A model generated the notes under the pieces. The model saw only the letters and a program-made list of their open reading frames with translations, searched no databases and was not told where the DNA came from. A stretch of DNA of 64,000 nucleotides from Candidatus Chlorohelix allophototropha (lineage in GTDB: Bacteria > Chloroflexota > Chloroflexia > Chloroheliales > Chloroheliaceae): positions 1,444,934 to 1,508,933 of the forward strand of contig NZ_CP128399.1 of the NCBI RefSeq assembly GCF_030389965.1. Direction: 5' to 3'. Made by a program: the position numbers and the translations under genes. Shown piece after piece: positions 1 through 7,059 of the stretch. Positions within the stretch are counted from its first letter, which is position 1, and each line of letters starts with the position of its first letter.

Positions 1-254
1 CGCTTACCGGATACAAACACTCCGTTAGTACTGCCCAAATCGCAAATGTAATATAGCCCGTTTGTATATTTTATTTCAGCATGGCGACGCGAAACCGAAC
101 TATCAGCTATCAGATAATCTACTCCTGCGGCACGCCCCATCACAATCTTACCTACAGGACGCAAAGGGAGGACACGTTCACCCCAACGTAGATGCGCTTC
201 AGGACCGAGCAGCATCATTCCATTTGCATTTATTGTCGCGCTGATCTGTTCCAT
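1..254 (-). CDS. FHA-domain protein, partial (N-terminus only)
   Basis: Reading the minus strand from an ATG at 252-254 gives 84 residues that run off the left edge of the window. The forkhead-associated signature is clear: a GR motif (VMGRAAG), then SVSRRHAEI and DLGSTNGVFV, the residues that form the phosphothreonine-binding loops. FHA domains bind phosphothreonine peptides and usually act in Ser/Thr kinase signalling or as adaptors. What follows the FHA domain is outside the window, so the full architecture is unknown. The gene is divergent from folD, sharing a 221-bp spacer. Confidence 0.85.
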   Translation of the reverse strand, partial: MEQISATINANGMMLLGPEAHLRWGERVLPLRPVGKIVMGRAAGVDYLIADSSVSRRHAEIKYTNGLYYICDLGSTNGVFVSGK

Positions 255-421
255 ACTGTTTACTCCTAGTTCCTAATTAACATCACCGAATAATTATCTT
301 CACCATAATAAACGTAAGACTTTTATTTTTTTTAATAACAGTGTCACACTTAATATAGTAATATTTTGTGCTGCTTTTAGCTCATTTTTCAGCAACAGCG
401 AAGTTTTAGCATAGCGGCTTA

Positions 422-430
422 TGTTATAAT
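422..430 (+). promoter_or_regulatory. Probable extended -10 promoter of folD
   Basis: The spacer between the FHA gene and folD holds TGTTATAAT, an extended -10 (TGN plus TATAAT), about 45 bp before the folD start. No good -35 is visible, as is typical of extended -10 promoters. The folD ribosome site AGGAG lies at 463-468. Confidence 0.45.
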
Positions 431-475
431 TATCACGGATAGGTTAGTAATCCCCATTTAAAAAGGAGAGTTGGA

Positions 476-1357
476 TTGAGCTTCACTACGCAAAGTGGGC
501 AAGCAGTGATGATGGACGGCAAGGCGCTGGCGAAAGAGGAACGCGAACGCTTGAAAGCCGAAGTTGCTACCTTTACTGAAAAACATGGATTTGCGCCGGG
601 CTTGGCGGTAGTGCTGGTCGGTAATGACCCCGCCTCGATTGACTATAGCGGGGTATTGGTACGGCACGCTCGCGAATATGGGATGCACGCCCTTCATCAT
701 GTGCTACCTTCTGGAATCAGCTTCGAGCAGTTCACGGAGGAAATTGCCGGATTGAATGCCGATAAGTCTATACACGGCATTTCAATCCAATGGCCTGTGC
801 CGGGTATTGATCAATCACACGCCACCCTAACGCTCGAACCGCGCAAAGATGTGGAGGGTTACCATCCTATTTCTACTGGCAAGCTCTTCAGTGGAAGCGA
901 TACTTTTATTCCGGCTACGCCCCTCGGCGGGTTGCGCTTGCTGGAACACTACGGCTACAAACTGTACGGCAAGCTCTGTCTGGTGGTAGGCTTTGGCGTT
1001 ACGGTTGGGCGACCGCTCACTGCTTTATTGATTGCAGCAGGCGCAACCCCCGTTGTAACGCATTTGCCAACCCCGCGTGAGACTTTGGTTAAGCTGGGGC
1101 GGGAAGCGGATTTTATCTTTGGGGCAGCAGGAGCGGCACACCTCATCACTGGAGAGATGGTCAAGCCCGGCGCAGTGGTGGTGGATTTTGGCATGAGCTT
1201 CATTGATGGCAAGATGTACGGTGATGTAGAAGTGGAAAGCGTAAGACAGGTAGCGCAGGCAGTTACTACCTCGCCTTCGGTAAGCGGTCGCCTGACTTCA
1301 ATTGCGCTGCTGGAAAATGTGCTGAAAGCGGCGCGACAGCAAACGGAACAGTTATGA
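476..1357 (+). CDS. folD: FolD-like methylene-THF dehydrogenase with a degraded cyclohydrolase site
   Basis: This 293-residue protein belongs to the FolD family, which interconverts methylene-, methenyl- and formyl-tetrahydrofolate. The TTG start follows AAAAGGAGAG at the right spacing. Recognisable FolD landmarks are LAVVLVGNDPAS near residue 43, IQWPVPG near 105, a KDVEG segment, VGRP in the NADP fold and VVDFGM. Several key positions differ from canonical FolD. The catalytic Lys, four residues after the conserved Tyr (Y57 here), is Leu61. KDVDG reads KDVEG. The C-terminal PGGVGPMT motif reads PSVSGRLT. The catalytic Lys is needed for cyclohydrolase activity, so this copy may be a dehydrogenase only. 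It overlaps the next gene, a cyclodeaminase/cyclohydrolase, by 4 bp (ATGA), which fits a division of labour (inference). Confidence 0.88.
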   Translation: MSFTTQSGQAVMMDGKALAKEERERLKAEVATFTEKHGFAPGLAVVLVGNDPASIDYSGVLVRHAREYGMHALHHVLPSGISFEQFTEEIAGLNADKSIHGISIQWPVPGIDQSHATLTLEPRKDVEGYHPISTGKLFSGSDTFIPATPLGGLRLLEHYGYKLYGKLCLVVGFGVTVGRPLTALLIAAGATPVVTHLPTPRETLVKLGREADFIFGAAGAAHLITGEMVKPGAVVVDFGMSFIDGKMYGDVEVESVRQVAQAVTTSPSVSGRLTSIALLENVLKAARQQTEQL

Positions 1358-1989
1358 GTGAACTTTTAAGCGATAAGACGGTAAGCGATTTTCTAGCGCA
1401 ACTCGGTTCGGATGCGCCTACACCGGGCGGTGGCGGGGCATCGGCGCTGGCAGGGGCAAACGCCGCCGGGCTAGTGACAATGGTGGCGCGTTTGACCATA
1501 AGCAAAGAAGCGTTCGCAATACACGCCCCACGCATACAGGAAATTATTAACGCGGGGGACAAAGCGCGAATTGTGCTGGAAAAGGCAATTGACGCGGACG
1601 CGGAGGCGTTTGAAGCGGTGATGTCCGGTTATCGTTTGCCGCGTGCCACCCCAGAGGAGAAAGCAGCCCGCGCTGTCCGTATCCAAGAAGGGCTGAAAAT
1701 CGCTACCGAGTCGCCTTTGAATATCGCCCGATATAGCGCAGAGATGGCAGAATTGGCAGCGGAACTCGCCGAAATCGGTAATCCACAAGCTATTTCCGAT
1801 GCAGGTACAGCGGCATTGCTGGCAGAAGCGGCGGTACAAGGAGCGCTATTGCAGGGATGCATCAACCTGAAATCGCTCAAGGATGGTGATTACGTAGCGG
1901 CAGCACGCGCCGAAATCGAGCAGTTAATTGAACGCGCTTCTAACGCCCGTTCTCGCGCCCTCGCTACTACACTCCAAAAATTAGCGTAA
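1354..1989 (+). CDS. fchA: Cyclodeaminase-family methenyl-THF cyclohydrolase (FchA-like)
   Basis: A 211-residue protein of the formiminotransferase-cyclodeaminase family. The signature DAPTPGGGGASALAGANAAGLV starts near residue 20 and is followed by the all-alpha cyclodeaminase body. The length matches the stand-alone clostridial FchA (about 210 residues), which hydrolyses methenyl-THF to formyl-THF; related proteins deaminate formimino-THF. Its start overlaps the folD stop (ATGA at 1354-1357), so translation is coupled. No formiminotransferase domain is attached. Because the upstream FolD lacks the cyclohydrolase Lys, this protein probably supplies that step. A formimino-THF cyclodeaminase role cannot be excluded. 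Confidence 0.85.
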   Translation: MSELLSDKTVSDFLAQLGSDAPTPGGGGASALAGANAAGLVTMVARLTISKEAFAIHAPRIQEIINAGDKARIVLEKAIDADAEAFEAVMSGYRLPRATPEEKAARAVRIQEGLKIATESPLNIARYSAEMAELAAELAEIGNPQAISDAGTAALLAEAAVQGALLQGCINLKSLKDGDYVAAARAEIEQLIERASNARSRALATTLQKLA

Positions 1990-2001
1990 CTACACCCTAG
2001 A

Positions 2002-2033
2002 AATAGTCAAATTATTTTTACAATTTGACTATT
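2002..2033. repeat. Perfect 12-bp inverted repeat overlapping a -35 box
   Basis: AATAGTCAAATT (2002-2013) is the exact reverse complement of AATTTGACTATT (2022-2033), with an 8-base loop. The right arm contains the TTGACT -35 hexamer of the next promoter. It could be a repressor operator, or a weak fchA terminator (only GTTATTT follows it), or both. Confidence 0.7.
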
Positions 2034-2052
2034 GTTATTTACCTTTTATAAT
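2025..2052 (+). promoter_or_regulatory. Sigma-70 type promoter of the cyclic-nucleotide-binding gene
   Basis: TTGACT at 2025-2030 and TATAAT at 2047-2052 are separated by 16 bases, about 60 bases upstream of the GTG start at 2114. The -35 lies inside the right arm of a perfect inverted repeat. Confidence 0.75.
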
Positions 2053-2113
2053 AATTGAAGAACTAGATATTCATAACAAAATCAATAATATCCATTCTTA
2101 GGAGAATACAATC

Positions 2114-2479
2114 GTGAGTTTTATAAATCTCTTTCGTAACGAAAAGGATGTAAAGGTTTTTGCCGCCGGGGAAGTAATTTTTAACGAAGGCGAGAGCGCC
2201 AATAGTATGTTCGTAATACTGGAAGGTACTGTCGAGATCAGCACCAAAAACACAGTTATCAACACCCTCGATGGAGGCGAAATATTGGGAGAAATGGCGT
2301 TGGTTGATGGCTCGCCACGTAGCGCCACCGCTATTGCCAAAACCGAGTGTAAACTGGTGCAGATTGACGAAAGAAGGTTTCTTTACATGGTGCAAGAAAC
2401 CCCCTTCTTCTCGTTACAGGTTATGCGGGTTATTGCCAAGCGATTGCGCGCGCTTAATGAGTTCATCAAAGCCCAATAG
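2114..2479 (+). CDS. Stand-alone cyclic-nucleotide-binding domain protein
   Basis: This 121-residue protein is a single cNMP-binding beta-roll. It shows FAAGEVIFNEGE, the core GEILGEMALVDGSPRSATA (phosphate-binding cassette with its Arg in PRSATA), and a closing C-terminal helix. There is no DNA-binding or kinase domain, so it is probably a ligand-sensing subunit acting through a partner. The GTG start is set by AGGAG at 2100-2104. It is a single-gene unit with its own promoter and a strong terminator. Cyclic di-AMP or heme-type ligands have been seen in related folds; the ligand here is unknown. Confidence 0.88.
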   Translation: MSFINLFRNEKDVKVFAAGEVIFNEGESANSMFVILEGTVEISTKNTVINTLDGGEILGEMALVDGSPRSATAIAKTECKLVQIDERRFLYMVQETPFFSLQVMRVIAKRLRALNEFIKAQ

Positions 2480-2809
2480 CTAATTCGCAAACTAAAATTC
2501 TTATAGCTTAAGCCCTACCCCTTACGGTAGGGCTTTTTGTTTTGCTTACACTAATATATTAATACATTTATCATTGAAATAAAAAGGAAAATGAGTTATT
2601 CTATTCAATACGAGGAAAATTGCACTTAGATGGAGTTATCATCTATTTACAATTAAGATATAAGGGGGCAAAACTCAATCTATTGATAATACTCTACTTT
2701 TACCACCTCTAACTGTAGTTAAACAGACAAAGATGTCTTTGGCAGCATTGTATAAGGCAAGGGTTACAACACAGACCCGCACAATACTGGCAATAGGGAG
2801 AACCGAATT
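2480..2809. other. 330-bp intergenic region
   Basis: It holds the terminator at 2511-2539, then AT-rich sequence. No small ORF with a ribosome site, RNA gene or repeat is evident. The ribosome site of the next gene (GGGAGAA) lies just before 2810. No convincing promoter was identified. Confidence 0.6.
2511..2539 (+). terminator. Intrinsic terminator after the cNMP-binding gene
   Basis: A 9-bp stem (AGCCCTACC at 2511-2519 with GGTAGGGCT at 2526-2534), a six-base loop and a run of T's. Confidence 0.85.
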
Positions 2810-3343
2810 ATGACCAGAATATTAGATTTAAACAGCACAACACATCCTGAAGCCCTGAGAATTAAACCGGATTGCATGCTCGGTACGCTCTCCAATCTTC
2901 GAGAACAACTCGCGAAAGCAGAAATTCTTCTAGCTTCTATCCCATTCGAGAATCAAAATGATCGAAGAAGCCAGTTGGAAAAGGTAAAAGCATTGTGGAA
3001 TCAAATAGCACAATTAGCCAGTAAAGTGCTGACCACCGAAGATTTCGGTAATGCAGTTTATCTTAACCCGGATGCAATCAATGTCCCGCCTACCGAAAGC
3101 CCCGATCATAACTGCCCTTTGTGTCAAGGCACCGACTTGATAACCAACTATTCCGGAACTACTTTCTGCAAGGTTTGTGATGAGGAATTGTTGCTCTCTC
3201 CTCTGGTGCATGTACCGGAAGTGTGTCAAAATGCGCTAGAGGAATGTCCCTTCTGCCACAAGAAAGATTTGGCGATTACTTACTCAAACCTGACATTTTG
3301 CAAAAATTGTGACGAGGACTTCTTGCTGCTAAGGCAAGCCTGA
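2810..3343 (+). CDS. Protein with two tandem zinc ribbons
   Basis: A 177-residue protein of unknown family. The N-terminal half (about residues 20-80) looks like a helical hairpin or coiled coil. The C-terminal half carries two near-identical zinc-ribbon units: CPLC...FCKVCDEELLL near residue 101 and CPFC...FCKNCDEDFLLL near residue 145, each with two CxxC knuckles about 16 residues apart. The similarity of the units implies internal duplication. Proteins of this kind often bind nucleic acid or act as adaptors, but nothing here shows the partner. The ATG start follows GGGAGAA. Terminators on both sides make it a one-gene unit. Confidence 0.8.
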   Translation: MTRILDLNSTTHPEALRIKPDCMLGTLSNLREQLAKAEILLASIPFENQNDRRSQLEKVKALWNQIAQLASKVLTTEDFGNAVYLNPDAINVPPTESPDHNCPLCQGTDLITNYSGTTFCKVCDEELLLSPLVHVPEVCQNALEECPFCHKKDLAITYSNLTFCKNCDEDFLLLRQA

Positions 3344-3371
3344 ATCCGCCAGCCTAATTATTTGTGCAACT

Positions 3372-3405
3372 AACCCCCTTTTCTGTTTTGAAATGGGGGT
3401 TTTAG
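3372..3405 (+). terminator. Intrinsic terminator after the zinc-ribbon gene
   Basis: AACCCCC (3372-3378) pairs with GGGGGTT (3395-3401). The stem may extend inward with one mismatch, and TTTAGTTT follows. Confidence 0.75.
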
Positions 3406-3469
3406 TTTGAGTAAAAACGCGCCAGATTTGCTTTTTTCGCACGGTAGCGGTAACTTAAGAATTACTTTA

Positions 3470-3494
3470 GACAAGGTGGTTTAAACCCCTTGTC
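3470..3494. repeat. Dispersed AGACAAGG palindrome, copy 1
   Basis: GACAAGG at 3470 pairs with CCTTGTC ending at 3494 around a TTTAAA centre. One of at least six copies of this intergenic palindrome in the window; this one lies 40 bp upstream of the ZADH2-like gene. Confidence 0.75.
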
Positions 3495-3532
3495 TCTGTC
3501 TATATTATAAATTGCTTGAAAAGGATTTTATA

Positions 3533-4525
3533 ATGCCCACCACCTACCGCAAGATGATTGTTACTAAGCTTAGCCCTAATTTTGGCGAAGCGATCCAGAT
3601 AATTGAAGCGCCGCTACCAGAACCGGGACGAGGCGAGATTCTGGTGCGTACCCGATACGCTGGTATGAACGCTTCGGTAGGGGTTTTCACAGCGGGCGGC
3701 TATCCCAACACTCCCCCGTTACCCTTCGATGTCTCTACCGAATCCACCGGAGAGGTGGTAGCAGTTGGGGAGAACGTGACCCATCTAAAAGCGGGTGATA
3801 CGGTGATGGGTTTTGGCGCGGGTTTTAGCGAATACCAGTTGGTGAAAGCGCCCTCGGTTTACCCTGTAACGCAAGCCTCGCCGGAAATTACCAGCTTTCT
3901 AGTGAGCGGTTTAACGGCTTCGATTGCGCTGGAACAGGTGGGAGAGATGAAAAGCGGAGAGACGGTGCTGGTGACGGCGGCGGCAGGCGGTACCGGGCAA
4001 TTTGCGGTGCAACTTGCCAAGCTCGCCGGAAACCATGTGATTGGAACGTGCAGTTCGGATGAAAAAGCGGCGTTGCTCAAAGAGCTTGGCTGCGACCGGG
4101 TTATCAACTATCGCCGAGAGGATTTGGGCAAGACGCTGAAAGAGGAATATCCCAAAGGGGTAAATCTGGTGTATGAATCGGTGGGACGCAGCACCTTTGA
4201 TATTTGCATGCGCAATTTGGCGATACGCGGGCGGATGTTGGTAATCGGTTCGGTAGCAGACTATACCGCCGGACCTGAAACAATCACCGCACCGCGTATC
4301 AACTCATCGCTGGTAATGAAATCCATCTCGTTGCGGGGTTTTTTCTTGTTCCACTTCACCCAGTATTACGCCGCGCATTTGCAAAAGCTGTCCGAACTGT
4401 ATCGAGAAGGCAAGCTGAAGGTAAACATCGAGCCAACCGAATTTAAGGGGATAGATTCGGTGGTAAAGGCTTTTGAATTTCTACACAGCGGTAAAAGCTC
4501 AGGCAAGGTTATCGTAAGTTTCTAA
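3533..4525 (+). CDS. Zinc-less MDR quinone oxidoreductase, ZADH2/PTGR3-like
   Basis: A 330-residue medium-chain dehydrogenase/reductase. The GroES-like fold is followed by the NADPH-binding segment VTAAAGGTGQFAVQLAK and then HVIGTCSSDEKAALLKELGCD and NLVYESVG. This pattern closely matches vertebrate ZADH2/PTGR3 (15-oxo-prostaglandin 13-reductase) from memory of that family. No structural-zinc cysteines are seen. The family reduces the C=C bond of enones with NADPH; the bacterial substrate is unknown. I chose the ATG at 3533 rather than the upstream in-frame TTG at 3512 because AAAAGGA lies about 8 bases before it. Dispersed palindromes lie on both sides of the gene. Confidence 0.88.
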   Translation: MPTTYRKMIVTKLSPNFGEAIQIIEAPLPEPGRGEILVRTRYAGMNASVGVFTAGGYPNTPPLPFDVSTESTGEVVAVGENVTHLKAGDTVMGFGAGFSEYQLVKAPSVYPVTQASPEITSFLVSGLTASIALEQVGEMKSGETVLVTAAAGGTGQFAVQLAKLAGNHVIGTCSSDEKAALLKELGCDRVINYRREDLGKTLKEEYPKGVNLVYESVGRSTFDICMRNLAIRGRMLVIGSVADYTAGPETITAPRINSSLVMKSISLRGFFLFHFTQYYAAHLQKLSELYREGKLKVNIEPTEFKGIDSVVKAFEFLHSGKSSGKVIVSF

Positions 4526-4558
4526 AGCAGGCGTTAGGTATAATTGTTGGAGTGTCAG

Positions 4559-4583
4559 GACAAAGAGCTTAAACCCCTTGCCC
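4559..4583. repeat. Dispersed AGACAAGG palindrome, copy 2 (degenerate)
   Basis: GACAAAGAG...CCCCTTGCC around a TTAAA centre, downstream of the ZADH2-like gene. It differs from the perfect copy at several arm positions. Confidence 0.6.
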
Positions 4584-4612
4584 TGTTGGAATTTCTGACA
4601 AATAGGGGCAAT

Positions 4613-4876
4613 TTAAAACCGCTGAGAAGCACGTAGGCGGGCGCGGGTGGCTTCTTCTTCCCGATTCTTTGGGGGCGCGTTCGTTTCCAGCGAATTGAGA
4701 AAATTGCCGGTAATGGCAGCTATTTGGTCAACCGCCTCTAGGAAAGCCACTTCGTTGGCTTTCGAGGGTTTGGTAAAACCGCTAACCTTACGCACAAATT
4801 GTATAGAAGCCGCCCGAATCTCAGCCTCAGTTACGGCCGGTTCAAAGTTGAAGAGAGTTTTGATGTTTCTACACAT
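4613..4876 (-). CDS. DUF2277 family small protein
   Basis: An 87-residue protein beginning MCRNIKTLFNF, the hallmark of DUF2277, followed by EIRAASIQFVRKVSGF and TKPSKANE. The function of the family is not known; it is a small helical cytoplasmic protein. The start is at 4876, not at an in-frame ATG 18 bases earlier, because GGAGGTAAGG sits directly before it and overlaps that earlier ATG. It converges with the ZADH2-like gene. Confidence 0.88.
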   Translation of the reverse strand: MCRNIKTLFNFEPAVTEAEIRAASIQFVRKVSGFTKPSKANEVAFLEAVDQIAAITGNFLNSLETNAPPKNREEEATRARLRASQRF

Positions 4877-4965
4877 ACGCCTTACCTCCATCAAATAGAG
4901 TCACGCAGGCTATATTTCGCTTAGTTGCCAGATAGTGAGTCGGTGTCCCACTCACGATTAAATTA

Positions 4966-5529
4966 TTATTCCTTATCGGCTAACCGATAATAATTTAAAA
5001 CGTTCCCAGAACTAAATGTTCTGCTTTTCATGAGTTTTAGCTTAAGTTCTTCTTTTATACCGTTGAACAAAGCTTTGCCCCTGCCTAAAACAACCGGATT
5101 TACCATAAGCCGAAATTCATCGAGCAAGCCCTGGTTGATAAAATAAGCCGAAAGGTCGGAACTACCCATTATTGTCAGGTCGCTGCCGGGTTGTTGTTTC
5201 AATCGTTGGATTTCTGTTGAAATATTATCCTTAACCAGGCGGGTATTGTGCCAATCTACTTTTTCCAGCGTCTTTGAAAAAACAATTTTGGGTAAACTAT
5301 TCATTTTAGCGGCAACAATAGGGTCGTCATCGATGGCGATTGGAGTAGGCCAGTAACTTACCATCAATTCGTAAGTTTTTCGCCCGAATAAAAGAAGATC
5401 CACCGCATTTAGTTGTTCGATAGCATAATCATTAAATTCATCATCTGTCACATGCCAATCTATCTCCCCGTTTGAACCTGCAAAAAAGCCATCCAAGGTT
5501 ACCATCATAAATACATTAATTTTTCTCAT
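4966..5529 (-). CDS. Dihydrofolate reductase family (RibD C-terminal-like) protein
   Basis: A 187-residue protein of the RibD_C/DHFR-like fold. It begins MRKINVFMMVTLDGFFAG, then DLLLFGRKTYELM, IVFSKTL, TIMGSSDLS near residue 120 and VVLGRGKALF. These are the NADPH-binding strands of this family. Members found alone are oxidoreductases of unknown substrate; true folate reductase activity is doubtful. The ATG at 5529 was chosen because GAGGTGG precedes it by 6-7 bases; an in-frame GTG at 5541 is less likely. A transposon was inserted about 220 bp upstream of its start, beyond the likely promoter. Confidence 0.88.
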   Translation of the reverse strand: MRKINVFMMVTLDGFFAGSNGEIDWHVTDDEFNDYAIEQLNAVDLLLFGRKTYELMVSYWPTPIAIDDDPIVAAKMNSLPKIVFSKTLEKVDWHNTRLVKDNISTEIQRLKQQPGSDLTIMGSSDLSAYFINQGLLDEFRLMVNPVVLGRGKALFNGIKEELKLKLMKSRTFSSGNVLNYYRLADKE

Positions 5530-5842
5530 GCTATTTTCCACCTCAATTACTTATAAAACAGAGGCAACCCCTTTTATAGAGTTAACCAAGAGATAATTTT
5601 ATTGGGATGATTGGACGGCAAACTGCTGCATGTATTTTGTATTTTATACAGTGTAATAAAGGTTGAATAAAATGTCAATACATATGTTCTATATTTCTTT
5701 TTTGAAACGAACTGAGCACGAATCAAATAACTGCTGTAACGAAAATAGCAACTTGACGTTTAGATAAACGGGGCTATAGGAAATAGAAACCCGTATCGGA
5801 ACTTACAAAAGAATGACAGTTTGTAGCCAGTTACCAGCAAAT

Positions 5843-6076
5843 TTAACAGCGAATATTCGTCAAATTAGAGGTAGAAAACCCCTTTTTGACCACCTTATAG
5901 CGGGTAGCCGGTCTTACTTTGGTGCCAACCGCTCGACCCTTCCCATTTCCTCGCACTTTGCTGGCTTTGGCCGGACTGCCCAACTGCACAATTATTCCGG
6001 ACAAGCCTCGTCGAATTTGCTGAGGGCTTGGCTGTCGTTGACTATTTTCCCAAGGTCGCAACACTTCCAAGCCCAA
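5843..6076 (-). pseudogene. Transposase, C-terminal fragment (separated by the IS21 insertion)
   Basis: On the minus strand, residues LGLEVLRPWENSQRQPSPQQ and on to a stop at 5843 form the last 77 residues of the outer transposase. They include a basic RGNGKGRAVGTKVRP tail typical of the family. The fragment is in frame with the N-terminal part at 8723-9808 once the inserted element is removed. The joint reads QIAQ-GLGLEVLRPW. The fragment has no start of its own and a stop lies just upstream. Confidence 0.85.
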
Positions 6077-6261
6077 GCCTTTGTAGATTGCGGTTGTCAA
6101 GACCTAATATTCCGGGCTAAAAATGCATCTGAATTTAACCCACTTTTTTAAGAAAAAGCTCCAGGCAGTGGCCTGTCGCACGCTGGCGTTCGCACAAAAG
6201 CCAAGCTTTTGCGCTCAACCAGCTCTTATTAGGCTGAAATAATCTTAGCCTCTTGAAATCT

Positions 6262-7059
6262 TTAAGAACCAGTTCCCGCTTCCGGTTTCTTTTCTTCTGG
6301 TGGAAGTTGCCGACGCTCTAAGCCGTAACTCTCCTTTCCTAAAGTGCGGTAACTGCTACCTCTTAAATAAAAAACTTCTCCGTGATGCAATAAACGGTCA
6401 ATAATCGCCACCATCAAGGCAGTATCACCACCCTCGATCAGTTCGCCCCAGTTAGAAAGGCTTTTGTTACTGGTAATGATCGTAGCACCTCTGAGGTAAC
6501 GTCCGCTGATCAGCTCATATAAGGCCGGACCTACACGTGCGTCCATCGGTAAATAGCCCAGTTCGTCTAATACCAACACCTGACATTTCAAAAGCGGCTC
6601 TAAAATCCTGGCTATTTCCTGGCGAGTGCTAGCCGCAATCACTTGGTTCGCCAGTTGTTGAGCCGTAATGAACTTTACGGTGTAACCCAACTGCACCATC
6701 TTAATTCCGGCTGCAATCGAAAGATGGGTTTTCCCAAGCCCACTTGCCCCGATTAGGAGTAAATTCCCAGCTTTTTCTACAAAACTGCTGTCGAAATAGC
6801 GTAAAATCACGCTGCGCTTCAGTTCCGGGTGGCGACTGAAATCGAATTGTTCCAGGCTGGCTTCAAAAGGGAAACTGGCTGAGTGCAAACGCTTTTTGAG
6901 TTGGTTCTCCTGACGAGATAGCAACTCTTCGCTTAACAATTCTTCTAAAAACTCCCCGTAATCCATTCCGGTTTCGCGTGCCCGTTCAATCCAATCGCTG
7001 TATACCTGTTTTACCCTGCCCAGTTTTAGGCTGGTGAGTTTATGTTCCAGACTATTCAT
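6262..7059 (-). CDS. istB: IstB, IS21-family AAA+ helper ATPase
   Basis: A 265-residue ATPase of the IstB/DnaC type. Walker A is GASGLGKT at residues 104-111 and Walker B is VLVLDELGY around 161-168. Sensor-like TSNKSLSNWGE follows, and the C-terminal EVFYLRGSSYR element is standard for IstB. IstB assembles on target DNA and directs IstA to the insertion site. Its ATG overlaps the istA stop (ATGA at 7056-7059), so the two are translationally coupled. The C-terminus is a Lys/Glu-rich tail. The gene appears intact, so the element may be active. Confidence 0.95.
   Translation of the reverse strand: MNSLEHKLTSLKLGRVKQVYSDWIERARETGMDYGEFLEELLSEELLSRQENQLKKRLHSASFPFEASLEQFDFSRHPELKRSVILRYFDSSFVEKAGNLLLIGASGLGKTHLSIAAGIKMVQLGYTVKFITAQQLANQVIAASTRQEIARILEPLLKCQVLVLDELGYLPMDARVGPALYELISGRYLRGATIITSNKSLSNWGELIEGGDTALMVAIIDRLLHHGEVFYLRGSSYRTLGKESYGLERRQLPPEEKKPEAGTGS

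Noticed and set aside
5843..6100. Independent small gene at the left of the transposon
   Set aside because: It is in frame with the interrupted transposase after removal of the IS21 element, so it is the separated C-terminus.
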